64,000 bases of DNA from Bacteroidales bacterium (lineage in GTDB: Bacteria; Bacteroidota; Bacteroidia; Bacteroidales; F082): contig JAFGYB010000023.1 in NCBI GenBank assembly GCA_016936355.1, forward strand, positions 62,001 through 126,000, given 5' to 3'. Both the position numbers and the translations under genes were made by a program. The notes under the pieces are model-generated. The model was given only the letters and a program-made list of their open reading frames with translations, made no database searches and had not been told where the DNA came from. Each line of letters starts with the position of its first letter. Position 1 is the first letter of the stretch. Below, piece by piece: positions 26,501 to 34,957 of this stretch.

Positions 26501-28177
26501 ATGGACCCATACAAAGAAATCAGGGGAATGGATTTTTTCAGCACCGATAAGATGCTGATGGATTTTCTGAAGGAATACGATGCTGCGTTTCTGGAACGCA
26601 ACCGGCAATCGCTTTCCGACTTCGGCCTTTGGGTAGGCACTGAAGTGGATGAACAAGCTGAGTATTCCGACCGGTATGCCGAACCGAAACTGGAAGCATT
26701 TGAAAAGTACGGAAACAAAACCAACCGCATTGTGTTTAATCCCTGGTATAAAAAAGCGCATGCCGAAGCCTATGCCAGAGGCATCATCGGAAAGGCATAC
26801 GGTGAAAATCCCGAACCGCACCTGATCAGCTTTGTGATGGGTTATCTGCTTTCACACACCGACATTTCCATCCACTGCCCTGTCACCATGACCGGGGCGG
26901 TGGCTTATGTCCTCGACACGCTGGCACCTGAAGCCGTCAAAGAAAAATATCTTCACCAGCTCATCCGCATGGATGGAAAGTCCTTGTCGGGCGGCACCTG
27001 GGCCACTGAATTGCACGGAGGTTCTGATGTGGGTGCTACCACAACTGTTGCCAGAAAATCAGGAAATGCCTTTGAACTAACCGGGTTGAAATGGTTCACC
27101 AGCAATGCGGATTCGGGACTGGCGGTGGCTACAGCCCGTCCTGATGAAAGCATCCGGGGCAGTAAGGGACTGGGGCTGTACCTGGTACCGAGTCATCTGG
27201 ACGACGGCAAGCAGAATTATTACCACATCCGCAGGTTAAAAGAAAAGCTCGGCACCCGGGCGCTGGCGACCGGTGAAATTGACCTGGAAGGCACCTTTGC
27301 CGAAGAAATTGTGCCTCCGCCCTACGGCCTCAAAGCCATGATGGAAGCGTTGGAATACAGCCGCATTCACAATACCGTCAGCGCCAGCGCCAGCCACCGC
27401 CGGGCTTTTTTGGAAGCCATGGCCTGGACCCGTCAGCGCGAAGCGTTTGGCCACAACATTCTGCAATATCCCATGGTAAAAGATGAAATTCTCAAAATCC
27501 TCTTCTACCTGGAAGCTTCGTTTGCCCTTTCCTTTGAATCGGCAAGTTATTTCGACAAGTCACTGTCTGACGAAAACCACCGTCCCTGGCTGCGACTGGC
27601 TACGGCACTGGCCAAATACCAGACGGCCGAATGGGCTGTACAAGCTACCAAGGACAGTATGGAGATCATCGGCGGAAACGCCTACACCAACGAGTTTCCC
27701 ATGTCGCGGATCATGCGCGACGTGTACAGCCTCATCCTCTGGGAAGGGCCGGCCAACATCCAGGCCATTGAAGTAGCCCGTATGTGTACGGGCAAAAACC
27801 AAATTGCTTATGATGCGTTCCGGAAAAAGATTGCCGGCTTCATCCATCCGGTAACTTCTACCTGGAAAGCGGAAGCAGTCTATGTGAACGAACAAATGAA
27901 AATCATCGAAAGCTTTGTGAGTGCCATGCAAGCGGATCCCGCTGCCATCCAGATTTATGCCAGAAAAGCCATGGCAGCCATGAGCCGCACACTGGCTGCC
28001 GCTTTGCTGCTGAACAAGGCCCATAAAGCGGTACTGCAAAACAACAATTTCCGGTCATTTCTGGTAGCCAAAGGATACATTGACCTACTGAAACAAGTGA
28101 CCACTCCGGGCAGTGAATTACTAAACCACAGGCACTACCTCGCCATCCTGAACCATGAGCCGGTTTACCAACTGTAA
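26501..28177 (+). CDS. AidB-like acyl-CoA dehydrogenase
   Basis: Large acyl-CoA dehydrogenase-family protein, 558 residues, with the extended N-terminal region and C-terminal helices of the AidB/long subfamily. Recognisable blocks are TWATELHGGSDVGATTTVA, LKWFTSNADS, RQREAFGHNI, IIGGNAYTNEFPMSRIMRD and LWEGPANIQAIEVAR, the last of which has Glu at the classical catalytic position. In AidB itself DNA-related roles have been proposed, but the operon context (ligase plus second dehydrogenase) favours fatty acid oxidation here. It begins 11 nt after the preceding gene and ends the GC-rich cluster. Confidence 0.82.
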   Translation: MDPYKEIRGMDFFSTDKMLMDFLKEYDAAFLERNRQSLSDFGLWVGTEVDEQAEYSDRYAEPKLEAFEKYGNKTNRIVFNPWYKKAHAEAYARGIIGKAYGENPEPHLISFVMGYLLSHTDISIHCPVTMTGAVAYVLDTLAPEAVKEKYLHQLIRMDGKSLSGGTWATELHGGSDVGATTTVARKSGNAFELTGLKWFTSNADSGLAVATARPDESIRGSKGLGLYLVPSHLDDGKQNYYHIRRLKEKLGTRALATGEIDLEGTFAEEIVPPPYGLKAMMEALEYSRIHNTVSASASHRRAFLEAMAWTRQREAFGHNILQYPMVKDEILKILFYLEASFALSFESASYFDKSLSDENHRPWLRLATALAKYQTAEWAVQATKDSMEIIGGNAYTNEFPMSRIMRDVYSLILWEGPANIQAIEVARMCTGKNQIAYDAFRKKIAGFIHPVTSTWKAEAVYVNEQMKIIESFVSAMQADPAAIQIYARKAMAAMSRTLAAALLLNKAHKAVLQNNNFRSFLVAKGYIDLLKQVTTPGSELLNHRHYLAILNHEPVYQL

Positions 28178-28219
28178 AGTTCCTGTTAAATTATATTAAT
28201 AGAGGAACGTTCATTTGTA

Positions 28220-28241
28220 TTGTTCGTATCTTTGCGAACAA
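28220..28241 (+). promoter_or_regulatory. ArsR operator wrapped round the -7 promoter element
   Basis: TTGTTCG (28220-28226) and CGAACAA (28235-28241) are perfect 7-bp inverted arms. The 8-nt spacer is exactly TATCTTTG (28227-28234), a perfect -7 element. A regulator dimer bound here would block RNA polymerase. The ATG of the ArsR gene follows 12 nt later, as expected for autorepression. A separate 8-bp palindrome GAACGTTC lies just upstream (28205-28212) and shares the GTTC half. Confidence 0.7.
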
Positions 28242-28253
28242 ACAAAAAAAGAC

Positions 28254-28556
28254 ATGTCCGACGGATTTCAATTCACAAACGAAACCATTCAGGCCTCCCG
28301 GCTGGCTAAGGCATTCAGCCATCCGGTCAGGTTATACATATTAAAGCAATTGTCGCAGGAAAAATGCTGTTACAGCAGTGATTTATCAACGATTCTGCCC
28401 GTCGCCAAATCAACCCTGTCGCAACATTTGAAAGAGCTTAAAGATGCAGGGCTTATTCACGGACAAACAGAGGCTCCCAAAATCAAATACTGCTTGAACA
28501 GGGAGGTCTGGAACCTGGCCCGTTCTTTTTTTCAGGATGTATTTCAGTTATCCTAA
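28254..28556 (+). CDS. ArsR/SmtB-family transcriptional regulator
   Basis: A 100-residue winged-helix repressor. RLAKAFSHPVRLYILKQL is the family's opening helix and VAKSTLSQHLKELKDAGLIHG is the recognition helix and wing start. There are three cysteines: C38 and C39 (adjacent, EKCCYSS) and C80. The pair lies near the first metal-site helix, so a thiol- or metal-responsive switch is conceivable, although the canonical ELCVCD box is absent. I chose the ATG at 28254; a longer frame from 28215 would run through the operator. OsmC follows after 92 nt, which suggests oxidative or thiol stress as signal. Confidence 0.85.
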   Translation: MSDGFQFTNETIQASRLAKAFSHPVRLYILKQLSQEKCCYSSDLSTILPVAKSTLSQHLKELKDAGLIHGQTEAPKIKYCLNREVWNLARSFFQDVFQLS

Positions 28557-28648
28557 TCCATTTCATCTTTTTATTTTGTAAGGTTTGTGTTTTTGATCCG
28601 TCAAAAAACAGTAAAAAATTAGTGTTAAACCATTAAAATCATCATAAA

Positions 28649-29107
28649 ATGACACGAGAAAAATCAGAAATCAACGTAGTGGTGGAAGGCAAAGCAGAGA
28701 CTCCCACCCGCGTAAATATAACCTCAGGAAAGTTCAGTATGATCATTGACGAACCTGAGCAGATGGGCGGTACCGACCAGGGCCCCACACCCATGCAGGC
28801 TTTGCTGATGGCACTGGCCGGATGTATCAACATAACCGGAAGCTTCGTGGCCCAGCAGAAAAACCTGGAGATGCACCACATGAGTGTGCGCATCGAGGGC
28901 AGCATGAACCCGGGAACTTTCATGGGTATGCCTTCCAACGACCGTGCCGGTTTCCGGGAAATCGAAGTGCACATCGACGCTGATTTTCCCCATGCTACCG
29001 AAAAGGAAATCGCCGAATGGGTAGAAGAAACGGAAAACCGTTGCCCGGTGACCGACAACATCAAGGAAAAAACAAAAATTATCGTGCACACCAGAGAAAC
29101 GGTATAA
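28649..29107 (+). CDS. OsmC-family peroxide-reducing protein
   Basis: OsmC/Ohr-fold protein of 152 residues. The two redox cysteines are C59 (MALAGCINITG) and C132 (ENRCPVTDNI), placed as in the family, and GPTPMQALLMALAGC is the signature. Such proteins reduce organic hydroperoxides by a Cys pair in the cytosol. It lies downstream of an ArsR gene with two Cys-containing motifs and next to fatty acid oxidation genes, a fitting place for lipid hydroperoxide defence, although cotranscription with the regulator is not shown. Confidence 0.88.
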   Translation: MTREKSEINVVVEGKAETPTRVNITSGKFSMIIDEPEQMGGTDQGPTPMQALLMALAGCINITGSFVAQQKNLEMHHMSVRIEGSMNPGTFMGMPSNDRAGFREIEVHIDADFPHATEKEIAEWVEETENRCPVTDNIKEKTKIIVHTRETV

Positions 29108-29192
29108 AACCGCCCCGATGAAAGAATGATAACGCATTCTTTGCATCCAACGATATTCTTCCTAATTTTACCGTTTGATGTAAACTGTAAAA

Positions 29193-30017
29193 ATGGGATT
29201 CTCCTTTCCGAAGAGTCAGATAAAAGAATGGAGCTACACGCTGGGCACATCCCTGATGGCCGGGTTGTTTGCCTATCTCTTGCTGCATCTGCTCACCGAA
29301 TTATCCATTCTTTATTTTAGCTACGATTTGAACATTCAGGCCGTTCTACAGGTAAAAGGCATCCGCTTTTTGACCAGCCCAGGAAATCCTGACTGGACAC
29401 GGGATGCCACCGTTACGTTATACCTGGTGAAACCTATTCTGAACCTTTTAGTGGCCATTGCAACCATGATACTGTATGCAGTCATCCGGTACAAAAGTCA
29501 GTCCTTTTCTTTTTTCATGATCTGGATCATTATTTTCGGGCTTAACAATATGTTTGGAACCTTTCTTGAAAACGGATTTCTGAAAAACGGTATTTATAAA
29601 GTTGTTGAAGTCATGCATCTGGGAACCATTCCTTTTGTACTGATGCTGGGGCTTTCCTTCTATTTTCTCTATATTTCAGGTGTTGGAACAGGAAAAGTCA
29701 TCATGCTGTGTCTTCCCGGAAGACATAAATCCGGCAGAGGCATTCAGTTTCTTTATTTTTTTGTAGCCTTTTTACTCCCCTGGATTATCATTTTGGGGCT
29801 GATCTTTCCGTTCAGCGATTTCGACCTGAAAATTACCTACCTGTTTGGGATATTGCTCCTGATCCCTTTTTTATGGTCCAGGGGTCCCGAAAAAGAAGGC
29901 ATCCACCTGGATTCGCTTCCGGCATTTTTGTGGAATGATTTGATCAGTGTTATTTTCTTTGGAATCGGCATCATTCTGATGATCGAAATGCTTTCCATGA
30001 ACATTCGGTTCCACTGA
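29193..30017 (+). CDS. Polytopic membrane protein of unknown function
   Basis: A 274-residue inner-membrane protein with about seven hydrophobic segments, beginning after a short cytosolic start (SYTLGTSLMAGLFAYLLLHLL). A charged loop with KSGRG separates the last segments. No transporter motif, zinc-binding HExxH or catalytic residue pattern is visible, and I do not recognise the family. A TAATTTTA sequence at about 29162 may be its -7 element. It stands alone between OsmC and the Asp-box protein. Confidence 0.6.
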   Translation: MGFSFPKSQIKEWSYTLGTSLMAGLFAYLLLHLLTELSILYFSYDLNIQAVLQVKGIRFLTSPGNPDWTRDATVTLYLVKPILNLLVAIATMILYAVIRYKSQSFSFFMIWIIIFGLNNMFGTFLENGFLKNGIYKVVEVMHLGTIPFVLMLGLSFYFLYISGVGTGKVIMLCLPGRHKSGRGIQFLYFFVAFLLPWIIILGLIFPFSDFDLKITYLFGILLLIPFLWSRGPEKEGIHLDSLPAFLWNDLISVIFFGIGIILMIEMLSMNIRFH

Positions 30018-30109
30018 AAAGGGGGCTCAAATGTTTCCTTTGAACTCCTTTCAATCAGGAATTTCATTAACTTTAGCCAAAAATTTATGTTCAACTAAAT
30101 AATATAATT

Positions 30110-33100
30110 ATGAAACAGCTTTTCTCTACAAAAACCTTGTTACTTCTGATGGCCCTGTTTGTGGGAATCACATCAGCGGAAGCCAAAAAAAAGAAAGAAC
30201 CGCCTAAAAACAACGCACTCAAGGCTTCGGTTTTTAACGGGCTGAAATGGCGGGGTATTGGCCCGGCCCTAACCTCGGGAAGAATCGCCGATTTTTCGGT
30301 TGACCCCAACGACCACAGTCATTTTTACGTAGCCTCGGCATCGGGTGGCATTTGGGTAACCCACGACGACGGCACCACGTTTAAATCCGTTTTTGATCAT
30401 TACGGTGCCTATTCCATCGGCTGTCTGGCCATGGATCCCAACAACCATCATGTCGTTTGGGCCGGCACAGGTGAAAACAACCACCAACGCGCACTCGGTT
30501 ACGGTAACGGAGTATGGAAAACCACCGATGACGGAAAGACATGGAAAAATATGGGATTGAAAAACTCCCGTCAGATTGGTAAGATCCTCATCGATCCCCG
30601 TAATTCGGATGTGGTATATGTAGCTGCTGAAGGTTCAGCATGGGGTCCCGGAGAAGAACGCGGTTTGTACAAAACCACCGACGGCGGAAAAACCTGGAAC
30701 AAGGTTCTGTCGATTTCGGAAAATACCGGCGTGGCCAATATGTGTTTCGAACCCGGAAATCCGGATGTGATTTATGCCGGTGCCGAACAACGCCGCAGAC
30801 GCCAGTTCTCTAAAATTGGCGGTGGTCCGGAATCGGCCTTCTACAAAACCACCGACGGTGGAAAAACCTGGAACAAATTAACCAATGGAATACCCGGTGT
30901 AGACAAAGGTGGAATGGCTATTGCCGTTTCTCCTGCCAATCCCGACATTGTTTATGTGATGTTTGAAGCTTCCAACGGCAAAGGCGGTTTTTACCGTTCG
31001 ACCAACCGGGGAGCCTCCTTCAGCAAAATGAACGATTACAACAGCAGCGGTCAGTACTACAGCGAAATTTATCCCGATCCCAAAGATCCCGATAAGGTCT
31101 ATTCTGTAGACACCTACGGAAAAGTGACGACCGACGGTGGAAAAACCTGGAAAAATATGGGTAACTACAAACGCCACGTGGATGACCATGCCTACTGGAT
31201 CGATCCCAAGGATACCAAACACATGCTCATTGGTTGCGACGGCGGTGTATATGAAACCTGGAACGGAAACAAAACGTTTGACTTCAAAAACACCTTGCCT
31301 GTAACCCAGTTTTACAGAGTATTTGCCGATAATTCCTATCCGTTTTACTGGGTGTATGGAGGAACACAGGATAACAACAGTATTGGCGGACCCTCGCAAA
31401 ACCTGAAACGAGGCGGTGTGACCAGCGGCGAATGGATTACCACACTGGGTGGTGACGGCTTCTGGCAGGCTGTCGACCCCAACAATCCTGATATTGTTTA
31501 TTCTGCATATCAGTATGGAAACATTTATCGCTACGATAAAAAATCGGGTGAAAGCATCAAAATCAAGCCCATGCCCAAGGAAGGTGAAAAAACATTTCGC
31601 TGGAACTGGGATGCTCCTTTTATTTTAAGTACACACCAGGCCACCCGTTTGTACATGGGTGCCAATAAAATCTTTGAAAGCGACGACAGGGGCAATTCAT
31701 GGCGCGAGATCAGTGGTGACGTGACCCGTGATGAAGACCGCAATCAGTTTAAAGTCATGGGCAAATACTGGCCTGCTGATGCCGTTGCCAAAGACGTTTC
31801 CACCTCTCAGTGGGGAACCGTGGTGTCGTTGGCCGAATCACCTGTTAAAGAGGGGATGGTTGTTGCCGGAACCGATGACGGAGTGGTCCAGGTAACCGAT
31901 AACGATGGAAAAACGTGGACCAAAACCACCACCTTCCCGGGAGTACCCGAATATACCTACGTCAGTGATGTACTGCCTTCCAACTTTGATGAGAATGTGA
32001 TCTACGCATCATTCAACGACATCAAAAGCGACGACTTCAAACCTTACCTGATGAAGAGTAGTGACAAGGGCAAAACCTGGGTCTCCATTGCCAACAATCT
32101 GCCGGAAGAAAGTGTACATACCATTGCTCAGGATCCGGTGGATAAGAACCTTTTGTTTGTGGGTACCGAGTTTGGTTTTTACTTCTCGATTAACGGTGGT
32201 GAAAGCTGGACCAAACTGGGAAGCGGGCTTCCCGACATTGCAGTACGCGACATCCAGATCCAGAAAAGGGAAAAAGATCTGGTCATTGCTACCTTTGGAC
32301 GCGGAATTTATATCATGGATGATTATTCTGCTTTGCGGGGCTTGACTGCTCATCAGCTGCAAGATTCTGAAGCCATCCTCTTCCCCATGAAAGACGCGCT
32401 GATGTACATCCAAAAAGATGACCGGTACGGCACCGGTTCCAATTTCTTCCAGGCTCCCAACCCTCCTTTTGGTGCTACACTGACCTACTATGTAAAAGAC
32501 GTACCCAAAACATTGAAAGCGCAACGGCTGAAAAAGGAAAAGGAATTATTTAAAGAAGGAAAGCCCATTCCGCAACCCAATCACGAAGAACTGGTAAAAG
32601 AAAAAAATGAAACGGGACCCTACTTCGAATTTACGGTCACCAATTCCAAAGGAACCGTGGTGCGCAAAATGTACAAACCGGCAACCACAGGAATCAACAG
32701 AATCACCTGGAATCTGCGCTACCTGTTGCCCAATCCCATCCGGTTGAGAAATAATAAATTCAATCCGTTAAACGATGGTCGCAGCGGCATGCTGGCTCTT
32801 CCGGGTAAATACACCATTGCGTTGTCAATGTATCATAATGGCGTGAGCAAGCCTTTGGGCAAGCCCGTCAGCTTTGATGCCCGGGTTCTGGATAACACCA
32901 CTCTTCCTGCCAAGGACAGAATGGCTCTTGATGCATTCTTTGATGAAGTTTCAAATGTATGGAGAGTCATGAGCGGAGCCGAAAGATATCTGGACAACCT
33001 ATACATGAGAACAGCTTATGTACAACAAGCCATTCAGATTACCGACGGTGCAACTCTGGAAATGAAAAACAATGCACAGGGTATTAAGGAAGAACTGGAA

Positions 33101-33388
33101 AAAATCACTTATTTACTGGACGGCTCACCTGCCAAAGCCAGTTTTGAAGAAGTTCCTCCGGAACAAATGCCGCTATCCAACCGCCTGAACGAAGCTGTGT
33201 TTGCTTCATGGCAGTCTACTTCTGCACCCACGGCTACCCAGAAGATGAACTTCAACATCGTGAAACAGGCCATGCCGGATCTGCTGGCCCGCTTGCAAAA
33301 AGCAAACGATGGGCTGAAAGCACTGGAGAAGAAACTGGATGAACTGAAAGCACCCTATACTCCCGGACGATTTCCCTCCGACGACTAA
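30110..33388 (+). CDS. Exported BNR/Asp-box (sortilin/VPS10-like) repeat protein
   Basis: Secreted protein of 1092 residues with a signal peptide ending near Ala25 (GITSAEA). Residues about 45-740 are beta-propeller repeats with ten Asp-box motifs of the S/T-x-D-x-G-x-T-W type, e.g. TTDDGKTWKN, TTDGGKTWNK (twice), TNRGASFSK, SDDRGNSWRE, TDNDGKTWTK, SSDKGKTWVS and INGGESWTKL. The pattern fits the VPS10/sortilin-like glycosyl-hydrolase-fold proteins of Bacteroidota. The last 350 residues hold a beta-sandwich-like part and a helical end. Binding or enzyme activity cannot be assigned. A palindromic terminator follows. Confidence 0.82.
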   Translation: MKQLFSTKTLLLLMALFVGITSAEAKKKKEPPKNNALKASVFNGLKWRGIGPALTSGRIADFSVDPNDHSHFYVASASGGIWVTHDDGTTFKSVFDHYGAYSIGCLAMDPNNHHVVWAGTGENNHQRALGYGNGVWKTTDDGKTWKNMGLKNSRQIGKILIDPRNSDVVYVAAEGSAWGPGEERGLYKTTDGGKTWNKVLSISENTGVANMCFEPGNPDVIYAGAEQRRRRQFSKIGGGPESAFYKTTDGGKTWNKLTNGIPGVDKGGMAIAVSPANPDIVYVMFEASNGKGGFYRSTNRGASFSKMNDYNSSGQYYSEIYPDPKDPDKVYSVDTYGKVTTDGGKTWKNMGNYKRHVDDHAYWIDPKDTKHMLIGCDGGVYETWNGNKTFDFKNTLPVTQFYRVFADNSYPFYWVYGGTQDNNSIGGPSQNLKRGGVTSGEWITTLGGDGFWQAVDPNNPDIVYSAYQYGNIYRYDKKSGESIKIKPMPKEGEKTFRWNWDAPFILSTHQATRLYMGANKIFESDDRGNSWREISGDVTRDEDRNQFKVMGKYWPADAVAKDVSTSQWGTVVSLAESPVKEGMVVAGTDDGVVQVTDNDGKTWTKTTTFPGVPEYTYVSDVLPSNFDENVIYASFNDIKSDDFKPYLMKSSDKGKTWVSIANNLPEESVHTIAQDPVDKNLLFVGTEFGFYFSINGGESWTKLGSGLPDIAVRDIQIQKREKDLVIATFGRGIYIMDDYSALRGLTAHQLQDSEAILFPMKDALMYIQKDDRYGTGSNFFQAPNPPFGATLTYYVKDVPKTLKAQRLKKEKELFKEGKPIPQPNHEELVKEKNETGPYFEFTVTNSKGTVVRKMYKPATTGINRITWNLRYLLPNPIRLRNNKFNPLNDGRSGMLALPGKYTIALSMYHNGVSKPLGKPVSFDARVLDNTTLPAKDRMALDAFFDEVSNVWRVMSGAERYLDNLYMRTAYVQQAIQITDGATLEMKNNAQGIKEELEKITYLLDGSPAKASFEEVPPEQMPLSNRLNEAVFASWQSTSAPTATQKMNFNIVKQAMPDLLARLQKANDGLKALEKKLDELKAPYTPGRFPSDD

Positions 33389-33410
33389 TTAAATGTTGAT
33401 TCCATAAAAA

Positions 33411-33438
33411 AACCGCCTGATATCAGGCGGTTTTTTTT
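33411..33438. terminator. Bidirectional terminator between the Asp-box gene and the endonuclease gene
   Basis: AACCGCCTGAT and ATCAGGCGGTT (33411-33432) are a perfect 22-bp palindrome with A's before and eight T's after. It serves both converging genes. Confidence 0.9.
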
Positions 33439-33454
33439 ATAATGATTCACCATC

Positions 33455-34504
33455 TTATTTTCTGAGCTCGCGGATCAGTACCACATAAACCGGGAAGTGA
33501 TCACTATAACCTCCCATCCAGGCACCACCGGCAAAAGAACGGTACGGATAACCCTTGTACCGGCCTTCTTTTTGCACTAAAAACTGTTTATTAAATACTT
33601 CAACCTTATAATATTCCCAGGTTGAATAATTCTTACCCATCAAACCGGGAGAAAGCAATATCTGATCAAAAAGGCTCCAGGTATCGCGCCACGCGGTAGT
33701 TCCATTGCCACTTTTATAAAGCTTATACATGGGATTGAAAAAGTCGCTACCCTTCATTTGTTTTTCACTGCCAACCGCTTTCATAATCTTCAGTACACTT
33801 TCATTGTTGGGATTGTCGTTCAGGTCACCCATGACAATAATCTTGGCTTTGGGATTGATGGCCATCAATGAATCGGAAATATGACGTGACAGGGCTGCTG
33901 CTGCATCACGCAAGGGACGGGAGCGTTTTTCACCGCCGTAACGTGAAGGCCAGTGATTCACAATGAAATAAATTTTTTCTCCCAGCAACGAACCTTCTAC
34001 CAGCAATTGATCACGGGTACGAAAGTTGGGCATCCCCTTTACATACAAACGGGTACTTTTGGTGGCCAGCACCTTTAAATATTTAGGATTGTACAAAAGA
34101 GCCACGTCCACCCCCCTTCGATCGGGTGAATTATAATGCACAATCTGATAGTGACGGTCCTTTAATGCCGGCATGCTGATCAGGTCTTCAATTACTTTTC
34201 GGTTTTCGATCTCAGAAATTCCCAACACCGCCACGCCGTCAGGATTAACGCTTAACCCGATTTTACTGATGGCCTCTGACATGTGCTGCAACTTGCGCAT
34301 ATATTTCGCCGTATTCCAGTGATTAATTCCGTCAGGCAGAAATTCTTCGTCGTTGATTTTAGGATCGTTGACCGTATCAAACAAATTCTCCTGATTGTAA
34401 AATCCAATTAATGCAGATTGAAAAACTTTTTGGGCATTTGCACTGGGGATTGTCCCGGCTATAAGAAACAAAACAACCCCGGCACTTAAAATCATTTTTT
34501 TCAT
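33455..34504 (-). CDS. Secreted endonuclease/exonuclease/phosphatase-fold protein
   Basis: Exported hydrolase of 349 residues with a signal peptide (cleavage near NAQ, residue 25). The DNase I-like metal-dependent fold is complete: NQENLF, catalytic Glu in GISEIEN, SPDRRGVDVALL, VNHWPSR, GDLNDNPNNE and the closing SDHFPVYVVL. It could cut nucleic acids or act on phosphodiesters outside the cytoplasm. It is transcribed away from the TonB receptor and DUF5689 lipoprotein, with which this type of gene is often associated in Bacteroidota; together they suggest uptake of nucleic-acid-derived phosphate or nucleosides, which is inference. Confidence 0.85.
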   Translation of the reverse strand: MKKMILSAGVVLFLIAGTIPSANAQKVFQSALIGFYNQENLFDTVNDPKINDEEFLPDGINHWNTAKYMRKLQHMSEAISKIGLSVNPDGVAVLGISEIENRKVIEDLISMPALKDRHYQIVHYNSPDRRGVDVALLYNPKYLKVLATKSTRLYVKGMPNFRTRDQLLVEGSLLGEKIYFIVNHWPSRYGGEKRSRPLRDAAAALSRHISDSLMAINPKAKIIVMGDLNDNPNNESVLKIMKAVGSEKQMKGSDFFNPMYKLYKSGNGTTAWRDTWSLFDQILLSPGLMGKNYSTWEYYKVEVFNKQFLVQKEGRYKGYPYRSFAGGAWMGGYSDHFPVYVVLIRELRK

Positions 34505-34957
34505 TTTGACAGCTTGTTTCGATGATAATTACTGATTATTTTCTTTAAACAAATTATCTTAACAGTTATATTTCAACACATTAAAGATACTTCACTCCTC
34601 TTCAGATTCACAGTGCAAACTACTGTTTTTTTTTGAGTCAGAATTTGATTTCAGGACCGATGTAGCTCATTTTCCACAAGATAGGTCACTGTTTGTTGAT
34701 ATTTACCAAAATTGGGAGAATAAAGTGCCGCTAACGGTTCTTTATCCTAAATATCCACCCGAAAAAAGAATAATCAAACAATATACTATAACAAACAATC
34801 TATCAGCACGATAAATTTGCAAATCGTGGATTCAGCAAGGTTAAATCCGCTTATTTTTTAAGATTATTTAATAATTTTGACATAATATTTTTTTTAAAGA
34901 ATTCAACTGATTTGACTCAGTTGTTAATCAGGTTTATTGTTATATAAAAATTTCCAC
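34505..34957. other. Divergent intergenic region, endonuclease gene / TonB receptor gene (453 nt)
   Basis: Very AT-rich, with no supported reading frame. It holds two possible -7 boxes for rightward transcription: TAAATTTG at 34812-34819 and TATTGTTA at 34935-34942. There is a 7-bp inverted repeat CAACTGA/TCAGTTG (34904-34910 and 34917-34923) around the TTTG of the nearer promoter. I see no recognisable riboswitch. Confidence 0.5.
34911..34942 (+). promoter_or_regulatory. Probable promoter of the TonB receptor operon
   Basis: TTTG at 34911-34914, 20 nt, then TATTGTTA at 34935-34942, 15 nt before the ATG. The TTTG lies in the loop of the inverted repeat CAACTGA-N6-TCAGTTG, so a bound regulator would cover it. 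Confidence 0.45.

Noticed and set aside
34505..34957. tRNA, riboswitch or small RNA gene in the long AT-rich gap
   Set aside because: No cloverleaf with a TTCGA-type loop, no terminator and no recognisable aptamer core; only promoter-like boxes and one inverted repeat can be supported.
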